A stretch of 10,430 bases of DNA from an uncultured Lautropia sp. GTDB taxonomy: Bacteria > Pseudomonadota > Gammaproteobacteria > Burkholderiales > Burkholderiaceae_E. The translations under genes were made by a program, and so were the position numbers. The DNA is taken from the NCBI GenBank assembly GCA_938046755.1, contig CALIXC010000214.1, positions 1-10,430 on the forward strand, given 5' to 3'. The number at the start of each line of letters is the position of its first letter. The first letter of the stretch is position 1. The notes under the pieces were generated by a model, which did no database searches, was not told the origin of the DNA, and saw only the letters and a list, made by a program, of their open reading frames with translations. This document shows positions 1-5,753 of the stretch, piece after piece.

Positions 1-36
1 TGGTGCTGGTGCTGGTGCTGGTGCTGGTGCTGGTGC
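1..36. repeat. Hexanucleotide tandem repeat (TGGTGC)6, cut by window edge
   Basis: Six perfect copies of TGGTGC fill bases 1-36, and the array breaks at TGTGGC. It starts at the first base, so the true copy number is unknown. No frame gives a convincing gene end. The plus-strand frames read Trp-Cys, Gly-Ala or Val-Leu repeats. The Gly-Ala frame stays open to about 268 but runs antisense into the OsmC gene. The Val-Leu frame stops at 111-113. On the minus strand one frame reads Ala-Pro repeats, which would suit a linker, but no ATG precedes it inside the window. It may be the end of a repeat-bearing coding region or an intergenic microsatellite. Confidence 0.9.
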
Positions 37-119
37 TGTGGCTTTGCTTTTGCCAGGTGTCGTGGCGCAAGGTGGAGGGATGCCTTGGGGTAGCTTGGAC
101 CCTGGAACAGTGACGGGGT

Positions 120-152
120 CCGGGGGCGTGCGGTGTGTGCGACCGCCCCCGG
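120..152 (-). terminator. Hairpin downstream of the OsmC-like gene, possible terminator
   Basis: A perfect 9-bp G+C-rich stem (120-128 with 144-152) with a 15-nt loop begins 12 bases after the stop codon of the minus-strand OsmC-like gene. The minus strand shows no T-run after the stem, so it is not a classical intrinsic terminator. It could act as a weak terminator or as a 3' end protected from exonucleases. Confidence 0.4.
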
Positions 153-164
153 CAGGAGACCAGG

Positions 165-596
165 TCAGTCTTCGAGGTCCTCGACGATTTCCCAGCTGGT
201 CTCGATGGCAGCTGTCTTGGCCAGCATGGCGGTGGCCGAGCAGTACTTGTCGTGAGAGAGCTTGATGGCCCGTTCGACATGGGCGGGGTTAAGCTTGCGG
301 CCGCGCACGATGAAGTGCAGATTGATGCGCGTGAACACCTTGGGATCGGTGTCGGCGCGGTCGGCTTCCAGCTGAACCTGGCAACCGCGCACGTCATGGC
401 GTCCTTTCTTCAGGATGAGGACGACGTCGTAGGCTGTGCATCCACCGGCGCCCGCCAGCATCAGCTCCATCGGGCGAGCCGCGAGGTTGTCTCCGCCGCC
501 CTCCGGAGCGCCGTCCATGCCGATGAGGTGGCCGCTGCCGGTGTCGGCGATGAAGCGCATGGTGCCTGGGCCCATCCAGCGAACGTTGGTTTTCAT
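165..596 (-). CDS. OsmC family protein (YhfA-like)
   Basis: Predicted 143-residue cytosolic protein of the OsmC/Ohr fold. Family members use a pair of cysteines to reduce organic or fatty-acid hydroperoxides; the YhfA branch has no firmly known substrate. The two family cysteines are visible: C53 in GAGGCTAYDVV, at the start of the long central helix, and C119 in DKYCSATAML. A third cysteine, C72, lies between them. The early RPMELMLAGAGGC stretch is typical of the YhfA branch. The start ATG (594-596) has an AGGA Shine-Dalgarno 8 nt upstream, within a small TCTAGGA direct repeat. It is transcribed away from rplM, an arrangement I recall as common in Burkholderiales. The family call is firm, but the exact substrate cannot be told from sequence. 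Confidence 0.93.
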   Translation of the reverse strand: MKTNVRWMGPGTMRFIADTGSGHLIGMDGAPEGGGDNLAARPMELMLAGAGGCTAYDVVLILKKGRHDVRGCQVQLEADRADTDPKVFTRINLHFIVRGRKLNPAHVERAIKLSHDKYCSATAMLAKTAAIETSWEIVEDLED

Positions 597-775
597 GGTT
601 CTGTCCTAGATCCTAGAAGAGATTGTCGATATGGGAATGCCGTGTCGGCGAAGGCAGCAAGGGCCCGGTGTCCGATGGCACTCGAAGTCTCGCTGTCTTC
701 GTGCAGGTGCTGATTCTAATTAGTAGGAACATGGCGAAATCAGAGGGGGTATGAAGACGCGGTGTGCTTGGGGTT

Positions 776-805
776 TTGACGAGCGGTGGAAGTTGCGGCT
801 AGAAT
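776..805 (+). promoter_or_regulatory. Sigma70 promoter for rplM-rpsI
   Basis: The -35 box TTGACG (776-781) and -10 box TAGAAT (800-805) each match the consensus at five of six positions, with an 18-bp spacer. The predicted start near 811-813 gives a leader of about 170 nt before rplM. A strong promoter is expected for a ribosomal protein operon. The boxes are read directly; their use is inferred. Confidence 0.7.
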
Positions 806-811
806 CAAGGG

Positions 812-983
812 CTTTCCGAATCGAAGTACATTGCCGGGCGCGCCGTAGGCGCAGACTCTTGTTGATCCCCGGCCCGCGGCGCCATCGACGGCGTCGTCTG
901 GGGGGCTACCCGGCAGGGTGCCCCATGGCCGCCACGCTTCGGCACAGACCCAATTAAAGGTGGCGTTTCTAGCGCCAGGCAAC
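812..983 (+). promoter_or_regulatory. Structured 5' leader of rplM-rpsI, candidate L13 autoregulation element
   Basis: The leader can form several hairpins: 840-844/848-852 (GCGCC/GGCGC, 3-nt loop); GACG/CGTC around 887-898; a strong 9-bp stem at 902-924 (GGGGC and ACCC pairing with GGGT and GCCCC, one bulged T, GGCA tetraloop); and a 5-bp stem 961-965/973-977 directly before the start. None is followed by a T-run, so they are not terminators. In E. coli, L13 is known to repress its own operon through the rplM leader. That this leader does the same is inference. Confidence 0.45.
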
Positions 984-1412
984 ATGAAGACTTTCTCCGC
1001 TAAAGCACAAGAGGTTCAGCGCGACTGGCATGTGGTCGATGGTACTGACCAGGTGCTGGGCCGTCTCGCTGCCGAGATCGCCCGACGCTTGCGTGGCAAG
1101 CACAAGCCCGAATTCACCCCTCACGTCGACACCGGCGATTACATCGTTGTTGTCAATGCGTCCAAGATCCGCGTGACCGGTACCAAGGCCGACAACAAGG
1201 TCTACCACCGTCACAGTGGGTACCCGGGTGGCATTTCCTCCACGACCTTCTCCAAGATGCAGGACCGTTTCCCCGGTCGTGCCCTTGAGAAAGCCGTGAA
1301 AGGCATGCTGCCGAAAGGCCCACTTGGCTATGCCATGATCAAGAAGCTGAAGGTCTATGCTGATGAGACCCATCCGCATGCCGCTCAGCAACCCAAGCCC
1401 CTGCAGTTCTGA
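984..1412 (+). CDS. rplM: 50S ribosomal protein L13
   Basis: Full-length L13 of 142 residues, the usual bacterial length. It is an early-assembling protein of the large subunit that binds 23S rRNA. Recognisable blocks are the N-terminal MKTFSAK and DQVLGRLA, the VVVNA and YHRHSGYPGG stretch at about residues 55-83, and GMLPKGPLGY at 107-116. The start at 984 matches the conserved MKTFSA N-terminus; the same frame is open 66 bases further up to a GTG-type start at 918, which would add an unconserved leader. The spacing to a CAGG motif is only 4 nt, and a better AAAGG lies behind a small hairpin (956-977). It is first gene of a two-gene operon with rpsI, 20 bases downstream, driven by the promoter at 776-805. 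Confidence 0.98.
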   Translation: MKTFSAKAQEVQRDWHVVDGTDQVLGRLAAEIARRLRGKHKPEFTPHVDTGDYIVVVNASKIRVTGTKADNKVYHRHSGYPGGISSTTFSKMQDRFPGRALEKAVKGMLPKGPLGYAMIKKLKVYADETHPHAAQQPKPLQF

Positions 1413-1432
1413 ATACCGGAGAGTCAGATCCC

Positions 1433-1825
1433 ATGATCGGCGAATACAACTACGGCACTGGCCGTCGCAAGACTTCCGTCGCCCGGGTCTTCATCCGGCG
1501 TGGCACTGGCAAGATCACCGTCAATGGCCGTGATCTGGACACCTATTTCTCGCGCGAGAGCGGTCGCATGATCGTCCGCCAGCCGCTGGCTGTGGCCGAC
1601 GTGGCCACCACCTTCGACATCCGTGTCAATGTGCACGGCGGTGGTGAGTCGGGTCAGGCTGGTGCCGTTCGTCACGGCATCACCCGCGCCCTGATCGACT
1701 TCGACGAGACGCTGAAACCGGCGCTGTCGTCTGCTGGTCTGGTGACCCGCGACGCCCGTGAAGTCGAGCGTAAGAAAGTCGGTTTCCGCAAGGCACGTCG
1801 GCGCAAGCAGTTTTCGAAGCGTTGA
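1433..1825 (+). CDS. rpsI: 30S ribosomal protein S9
   Basis: Full-length S9 of 130 residues, a small-subunit head protein whose C-terminal tail reaches the P-site tRNA. Visible marks are YGTGRRKTSVARVF at residues 7-20, GGGESGQAGAVRHGI at about 69-83, and the basic tail ending in RKQFSKR with the invariant terminal Lys-Arg. A GGAGAG Shine-Dalgarno (1418-1423) lies 9 nt before the ATG. It follows rplM by 20 bases as the second operon gene. Its TGA overlaps an ATG (TGATG, 1823-1827) whose frame runs into the bactofilin gene. Hairpins that probably end the transcript begin 12 bases after the stop. Confidence 0.98.
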   Translation: MIGEYNYGTGRRKTSVARVFIRRGTGKITVNGRDLDTYFSRESGRMIVRQPLAVADVATTFDIRVNVHGGGESGQAGAVRHGITRALIDFDETLKPALSSAGLVTRDAREVERKKVGFRKARRRKQFSKR

Positions 1826-1837
1826 TGTCAGCGGGCT

Positions 1838-1866
1838 GCCATCTTTGCGTATTGCGCAAAGATGGC
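1838..1866 (+). terminator. Perfect 12-bp hairpin after rpsI
   Basis: Bases 1838-1849 and 1855-1866 form a perfect 12-bp stem (GCCATCTTTGCG with its complement) around a 5-nt loop, 12 bases after the rpsI stop. The nearest T-run (TTTT, 1879-1882) lies about 12 bases past the stem, so it may act as a 3' stabiliser or processing site more than as a terminator. It pairs functionally with the second hairpin at 1889-1910. Confidence 0.6.
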
Positions 1867-1888
1867 GGTGTCCGGCTGTTTTCCGGCG

Positions 1889-1910
1889 AAGGGCGCACGA
1901 GGCGCCCTTT
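1889..1910 (+). terminator. Intrinsic terminator of rplM-rpsI
   Basis: AAGGGCGC (1889-1896) pairs with GCGCCCTT (1902-1909) around the loop ACGAG, and the stem ends in TTT followed by GTC. The T-tract is short but the stem is strong and perfect. It lies about 64 bases after rpsI and before the preferred bactofilin start, so it probably separates the two transcription units. Confidence 0.65.
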
Positions 1911-1959
1911 GTCGCGTCCAGCGGATTCATCTTTCAACCAGTCTGGTGTGGCTGACGGC

Positions 1960-2346
1960 ATGAAGCGTGATCGACCCCGTACCTTGCATCGCATTGGCCG
2001 TGGGGCCCGTGTGGAAGGCACCTTGCGCTTTTCGGGGCGACTGGAGGTGGAAGGGCGCGTCCAGGGCACCATTCTGGCCGAGGACGTGCGCAGCAGTGCC
2101 GTCCGGGTTTCCTCTTCCGGGCAGGTTGACGGTGCCATCGAGGCGGCCGTGGTGCATGTGGCCGGAACTGTCAACGGCCCCATCCGTGCCAGCAAGCGGC
2201 TGGTTGTTCAATCCGGTGCCCGGCTCAACGGCGATCTTCTGTACCGGGATCTGCAGCTGGAGTATGGCGCATTGGTGACAGGGTCTCTGAAGTCGCTGGA
2301 CAGCGATGAAGTAGGCTTGAAACTGGTTGCCGTCGGTCGCAAATGA
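1960..2346 (+). CDS. Bactofilin family protein (polymer-forming cytoskeletal)
   Basis: Predicted 128-residue bactofilin (DUF583 fold). Bactofilins self-assemble without nucleotide into filaments of right-handed beta-helix and often scaffold cell-wall enzymes or polar structures. The core, about residues 11-118, shows the regular alternation expected for beta-helix rungs: GxxxxGTLRF, LEVEGRVQGTI, VRVSSSGQVDGAI, VVHVAGTVNGPI, LVVQSGARLNGDL, LEYGALVTGSL. Flanks are short, with a basic N-terminus, and there is no membrane segment. I chose ATG 1960 because it lies after the terminator and just before the core. The frame is open back to an ATG at 1825 that overlaps the rpsI stop; that longer form (173 residues) would encode the hairpins and gives an unconserved N-terminus. 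The Shine-Dalgarno at 1960 is weak, so the start is uncertain. Confidence 0.88.
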   Translation: MKRDRPRTLHRIGRGARVEGTLRFSGRLEVEGRVQGTILAEDVRSSAVRVSSSGQVDGAIEAAVVHVAGTVNGPIRASKRLVVQSGARLNGDLLYRDLQLEYGALVTGSLKSLDSDEVGLKLVAVGRK

Positions 2347-2350
2347 GATG

Positions 2351-2386
2351 TCTGGACGCCGAAGTTCATCTATGATGACTTCCAGA
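2351..2386 (+). other. Imperfect inverted repeat between the bactofilin gene and erpA
   Basis: TCTG, GAAG and TCAT on the left arm pair with ATGA, CTTC and CAGA on the right, with a 6-nt internal loop and one bulge. It starts 5 bases after the bactofilin stop and has no T-run. It also contains TATGAT (2371-2376), a candidate -10 box for erpA, though no good -35 lies 16-18 nt upstream. It could be a weak 3' hairpin or an operator; neither is established. Confidence 0.3.
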
Positions 2387-2430
2387 TGCGCCGAGACCCA
2401 TGTTTAGCGCTTTATCAGGAGTAGACATCC

Positions 2431-2781
2431 ATGTCTGAAGTATCAGAAATGCCCCCCCCGCTTCTCTTTACGGACAGCGCTGCCACCAAGGTGGGTGAGC
2501 TGATCATGGAAGAGGGCAATCCGGATTTGAAGCTGCGCGTGTTCGTGCAGGGTGGCGGCTGTTCTGGCTTCCAGTACGGGTTCACGTTCGACGAAGATGT
2601 GGCCGAAGATGACACCGTGATGGAAAAGAACGGGGTTACGCTGCTGATCGATGCCATGAGCTACCAGTATCTGGTGGGGGCAGAGATCGATTACAAGGAC
2701 GACCTGAATGGATCGCAGTTCGTGATCAAGAACCCAAATGCCGCGACGACCTGTGGATGCGGTTCGTCGTTCTCGGCCTGA
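2431..2781 (+). CDS. erpA: Iron-sulfur cluster insertion protein ErpA
   Basis: A-type Fe-S carrier of 116 residues, near the E. coli ErpA length of 114. It receives Fe-S clusters and passes them to apoproteins, including isoprenoid-synthesis enzymes in E. coli. The three cluster-ligand cysteines are present: C44 in GGGCSGFQYGF, and C108 and C110 in the C-terminal CGCGSSF motif. The AATTCGCGSSF-type ending and the acidic insert at about residues 54-62 fit ErpA better than IscA, and no isc genes are adjacent. A strong AGGAG Shine-Dalgarno (2417-2421) lies 9 nt before the ATG. It stands as its own short unit after the bactofilin gene and ends at the terminator at 2843-2875. A promoter just upstream is likely but not clear. 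Confidence 0.95.
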   Translation: MSEVSEMPPPLLFTDSAATKVGELIMEEGNPDLKLRVFVQGGGCSGFQYGFTFDEDVAEDDTVMEKNGVTLLIDAMSYQYLVGAEIDYKDDLNGSQFVIKNPNAATTCGCGSSFSA

Positions 2782-2842
2782 TCGGGGCTGATTCGAGAGG
2801 TATTTTCACGGCGGTTGGCGTTGCCGGCTGCTCAGGAATGAG

Positions 2843-2875
2843 AAGGGGGCATGGCGTGGGCCATGCCCCCTTTTT
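2843..2875 (+). terminator. Strong intrinsic terminator of erpA
   Basis: A perfect 13-bp stem (2843-2855 with 2860-2872) with the tetraloop GTGG is followed by TTTTTGTTGT. It begins 61 bases after the erpA stop. The A-flank on the left arm gives a weaker reverse version that could also help to stop the convergent anmK transcript. Confidence 0.93.
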
Positions 2876-2898
2876 GTTGTCTCCGGGGCTGTCGGGAG

Positions 2899-2932
2899 AG
2901 CGCCGGGAAGGTGTCTTGCCAGTCCCGGCGTT
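2899..2932. repeat. Inverted repeat after the erpA terminator
   Basis: CGCCGGGA (2901-2908) pairs perfectly with TCCCGGCG (2923-2930), extended at the base by a G-T and an A-T pair, around a 14-nt loop. It lacks a T-run on either strand. It lies on the 3' side of both convergent genes, so a back-up transcript end is the simplest reading. Confidence 0.45.
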
Positions 2933-3070
2933 GGTGTGAACAGGCTGCTGGATAGGTGTTGGGGGCGGGGGCCATGAGACTTGCTGGGTAGGGTTCTGTG
3001 CCGTTTCGGGGGCTGGCAGGTCTTGTACGATGCAATGAGGACGGCTGCCGCGTGGAGGGGGCGGGTTTCT

Positions 3071-3148
3071 GACTTGATGAGGCCTTGTGTCCTGTGGAAG
3101 GGACCGTGCCGACTTGATGAGGTCTTAGGTGTGAAGGCGATGAGGCCT
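3071..3148. repeat. Short direct repeats, GACTTGATGAGGCCTT type
   Basis: GACTTGATGAGG followed by CCTT (3071-3086) recurs as GACTTGATGAGG followed by TCTT (3111-3126), exactly 40 bases later. The core GATGAGGCCT occurs again at 3139-3148. Two copies share 15 of 16 bases. They lie between the erpA terminator and the anmK stop. No known element is recognised. Confidence 0.6.
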
Positions 3149-3161
3149 GCGTCGTGACGCC

Positions 3162-4337
3162 TCAGTGTCGGCGCAATGGAGCCCTGTGCCAGGCCCCCAG
3201 AATGCTGTCGTGGCGTGAACCGGTGATGCGGGTGAGCGGGATGGGGGCTTCGTGGACGCGCTGCCGTGCCAGCCAGGCAAAGCCGCTGGCTTCCACGGCC
3301 TGAGGGGCGATGCCCAGGGCGTGGGTGCTTTGTACGAGGGTGTCGGAGCCGACGGCTTGCTGGATGGCTTGCGCGAGTCTGGTATTCTCTGCGCCGCCAC
3401 CGCACAGGTAGACGGCCGACAGGTTCTGGGCACGGATGGCCTGGGCGGTGCTTTCTGCGGTGAGGGCCAGCAGGGTGGCCTGCACGTCGGCGGCAGAGGC
3501 ATCCGAGTGCGCCTGCAGGTGCTGCTTCAGCCAGGACAGGTTGAAGAGGTCGCGCCCGGTGCTCTTGGGAGCGGGTCGGGCGAAGTAGGGATCGGTCAGC
3601 AGGCGCTCGAGCAGTTCGGGAATGCAGTGGCCGCTGGCGGCCCACTGGCCATGGTGGTCATAGCGGTGGCCATGGTGGGCTTCGATCCAGCCATCGAGCA
3701 GGGTGTTGGCCGGGCCGGTGTCGAAGCCGATGACCGTGGGGGTGGGCTGCTGCGTGTCGATGACGGTGAGATTGGCGATGCCCCCCAGGTTGAGGATGCC
3801 GTAGCGACCCTGCAGGCCGGCAAAGACATGGGCATGGAAGGCGGGCATCAGCGGAGCGCCCTGGCCGCCGGCGGCGATGTCGGCGCTGCGCAGGTCGGCG
3901 ATGACATCGATGCCGGTGGCTTCGGCCAGGCGCGGGGCGTCAAGCAGCTGCAGGGTGTAGCCCTCGGCGGGTACATGGCGTACGGTCTGGCCATGGGCGC
4001 CCAGAGCACGCACCTGTCGGGGCGAGATACCGTTCTGTTGCAGCAGCAGCTGCACGCATTCGGCGTAGAGGTCTGCGAGTTGTTGACCTGCACGCGCTGC
4101 GGCAGCTAGTTCATCGGGGGCGGGGTGTTGCAGCGCGGTGAGCTGGCGGCGCAGGGGCTCGGGCATGGGCACAAAGGCGCTGGTCAGCGTCTGGCGGATT
4201 CTGCCTTGGCCATCGAAGGCGATCAGTACGCCATCGACGCCATCCATGCTGGTGCCGGACATCAGGCCGGCGTGTATCTCGTCGATGTCGGTGATGTCTG
4301 CCTGGGGAGCGGTTCGAAGGAGGGCGTCGTGCTGCAT
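3162..4337 (-). CDS. anmK: Anhydro-N-acetylmuramic acid kinase
   Basis: Predicted 391-residue cytosolic kinase of peptidoglycan recycling. It opens the 1,6-anhydro ring of anhydro-MurNAc and phosphorylates it with ATP to give MurNAc-6-phosphate. Family blocks are clear: LMSGTSMDGVDG (residues 25-36, phosphate-binding), GAHGQTVRH (113-121), GGQGAPLMPAFH (157-168), LNLGGIANLT (182-191), GFDTGPAN (204-211, containing the probable catalytic Asp206), PKSTGRDLFN (257-266) and CGGGAEN (312-318). The start is uncertain. I prefer the ATG at 4335-4337, which lies nearest the family N-terminus but has no Shine-Dalgarno. An ATG at 4377-4379 adds 14 residues; it has an AGGAGGT (4395-4401) but at about 16 nt, and it sits in a terminator-like hairpin. 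It lies downstream of the M23 peptidase gene on the same strand. Confidence 0.95.
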   Translation of the reverse strand: MQHDALLRTAPQADITDIDEIHAGLMSGTSMDGVDGVLIAFDGQGRIRQTLTSAFVPMPEPLRRQLTALQHPAPDELAAAARAGQQLADLYAECVQLLLQQNGISPRQVRALGAHGQTVRHVPAEGYTLQLLDAPRLAEATGIDVIADLRSADIAAGGQGAPLMPAFHAHVFAGLQGRYGILNLGGIANLTVIDTQQPTPTVIGFDTGPANTLLDGWIEAHHGHRYDHHGQWAASGHCIPELLERLLTDPYFARPAPKSTGRDLFNLSWLKQHLQAHSDASAADVQATLLALTAESTAQAIRAQNLSAVYLCGGGAENTRLAQAIQQAVGSDTLVQSTHALGIAPQAVEASGFAWLARQRVHEAPIPLTRITGSRHDSILGAWHRAPLRRH

Positions 4338-4354
4338 GGGGCCGGGATGGAATG

Positions 4355-4377
4355 AAAAGCGCCCGACAGGCGGGCGC
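4355..4377 (-). terminator. Terminator-like hairpin between the M23 peptidase gene and anmK
   Basis: On the minus strand GCGCCCG (4377-4371) pairs with CGGGCGC (4365-4359) around a 5-nt loop, followed by TTTTCATT. It lies 84 bases past the peptidase stop and only 17 bases before the preferred anmK ATG. It looks like an intrinsic terminator, yet there is hardly room for a separate anmK promoter after it. The alternative anmK start codon overlaps its base. Confidence 0.7.
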
Positions 4378-4460
4378 ATGGTGTGGGTTCCGGGACCTCC
4401 TCAGTCGGAAGCCTCTGGCCTGGTCTGGTCAGGGGTTGCCGCGCGGCACGCTGCCGGCGC

Positions 4461-5753
4461 TTACTCGAACGAGGCCACCGTGGTGGATTCCTGCCAGCGC
4501 ATCAGGTCGATGACCTGCTCGGCCTGGGCGCGCAGCTGGGTGCGGCTTGCCGTATCCAAGGCGGGGGCAGGCTGGGGCAGCATGGTGTTGGGGTCGATCT
4601 GCTGACCGTTGACCTGGAACTCGAAGTGCAGGTGCGGGCCCGTGGCCCAGCCGGTCTGGCCGACCTCGCCGATGACCTGGCTCTGCTTGATCTTGTCGCC
4701 CAGGCGCAGCTTGGGCGAGAAGCGCGACATGTGGGCGTAGAGGGTGCGCTGGACGTCGTCGTGCTTGACGATGATGACGTTGCCGTAACCGCGCTGGGTG
4801 CCCAGGAACTCGATCGTGCCATCGCCGACGGAGCGGATCTTGGTGCCCGTCGGTGCGGCGTAGTCGATGCCCTTGTGGGCGCGCCAGTCACGGAAGACGG
4901 GGTGTCGGCGGCCCAGGGTGAAGCCGGAGCTGATGCGGGTGTACTCAAGCGGCGAGCGCAGGAAGCGGCGCTTGAGTGCCTGGCCGTCGAAGCTGTAGTA
5001 GTCACCTTCGCCGTCGGGGCGGGCAAACCACAGGGCGTCCAGCCGACGATCGCCGGAGACGTACTCGATGGCGAGGATGCGGCCGGGCTGGCCTTCACCC
5101 AGAGAGGCGGGGTCGACGAACATCTCGTAGACGAGCCGCAGGCGGTCGCCTTTCTTCACTTCACGGTGGAAGTCGATGTCGGATCCGAAGACTTCGGCGA
5201 TGCGGCTGGAAACGGCCGACGGGATGCCGGCGGCATCGGTGGCTGCGAACAGGGTGGTGTTGACCCGGGCCGAGCGCGTGATCAGACGGCGCTCCAGCAC
5301 GTGGTCCTGGATGCGGGCGTCCCACTTGCCGTTCTGGAGCGACAGCACCAGCTGCTGCGGCGGAGTCTTGCCTTGGCTGTTGTAGGGCAGGGGGTAGGCC
5401 AGCGACTGGATGCGGTTCTGCTGGTCGAGCGTGGCGTTGACGGTGCTGCCCGGTGTGAGGCTCAGGAGCTTGCGCGCCGTGGCGTCACGGCGCACGAACT
5501 CGATGAGCGACATGTCCTGCTGGCCGAGCTTGCGCAGCAGGCTGCCGACCGATTCGCCCCGGGAGACGGTGATCTCGCGGTGGAAGACGCCGGTTGTGGG
5601 CAGCGGCTGGGGGGCAAGCGACACGGGTTCGATGACACGAGCGTGCGGCGGCGGCTCCTCGGTCAGCGGCGCGACCGCAAAGGCGGTGAGCGTGGCGACG
5701 GAGAAGGCAGCGCCCAGGGCAGAGGCGAGTCGTTTACCGGGAGAATTGTGCAT
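4461..5753 (-). CDS. M23 family murein endopeptidase (MepM/YebA-like)
   Basis: Predicted 430-residue envelope protein, close to E. coli MepM (440). It should cut peptide cross-links in murein on the periplasmic side. Residues about 9-30 are a hydrophobic signal or anchor segment. Residues about 58-110 resemble a LysM/OapA-like binding domain. The C-terminal M23 (LytM) domain spans about 285-395 and keeps the zinc ligands H293 and D297 (HKGIDYAAP) and H376 in TGPHLHFEF, with catalytic histidines H341 (YAHMS) and H374. The start at 5753 gives a proper signal-like N-terminus but has no Shine-Dalgarno. An in-frame ATG at 5859-5861 would add 36 residues ahead of the hydrophobic stretch, and the frame stays open into tyrS. 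It is divergent from tyrS and upstream of anmK, a sensible cell-wall pairing. Confidence 0.93.
   Translation of the reverse strand: MHNSPGKRLASALGAAFSVATLTAFAVAPLTEEPPPHARVIEPVSLAPQPLPTTGVFHREITVSRGESVGSLLRKLGQQDMSLIEFVRRDATARKLLSLTPGSTVNATLDQQNRIQSLAYPLPYNSQGKTPPQQLVLSLQNGKWDARIQDHVLERRLITRSARVNTTLFAATDAAGIPSAVSSRIAEVFGSDIDFHREVKKGDRLRLVYEMFVDPASLGEGQPGRILAIEYVSGDRRLDALWFARPDGEGDYYSFDGQALKRRFLRSPLEYTRISSGFTLGRRHPVFRDWRAHKGIDYAAPTGTKIRSVGDGTIEFLGTQRGYGNVIIVKHDDVQRTLYAHMSRFSPKLRLGDKIKQSQVIGEVGQTGWATGPHLHFEFQVNGQQIDPNTMLPQPAPALDTASRTQLRAQAEQVIDLMRWQESTTVASFE

Larger units (their letters stand above)
597..983. other. Divergent intergenic region between the OsmC-like gene and rplM
   Basis: I see no credible coding sequence in these 387 bases. 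The right half holds the rplM promoter (776-805) and its leader. The left half should contain the promoter of the OsmC-like gene. A minus-strand TAGAAT at 713-718 could be a -10 box, but the base group 17 nt upstream (GATTTC) is a poor -35, so I do not call it. Confidence 0.7.
2782..3161. other. Intergenic region between convergent erpA and anmK
   Basis: No credible gene lies in these 380 bases. The contents are the erpA terminator (2843-2875), a second inverted repeat (2899-2932, 8 perfect pairs plus two at the base, 14-nt loop), and a cluster of short direct repeats (3071-3148). Longer open frames here on the minus strand continue into anmK in the wrong frame and have no family features. 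Confidence 0.7.

Noticed and set aside
812..983. A riboswitch upstream of rplM
   Set aside because: No known metabolite-sensing motif is recognised, and the gene is better explained by ribosomal protein feedback.
3071..3148. The 40-base-spaced repeats as a CRISPR array
   Set aside because: The units are only about 16 bases, with at most two and a half copies and uneven spacing; no cas gene is nearby.
2806..3645. A 279-codon minus-strand frame overlapping the 3' part of anmK and the gap
   Set aside because: It is out of frame with anmK, rich in Pro, Arg and His, and passes through the erpA terminator.
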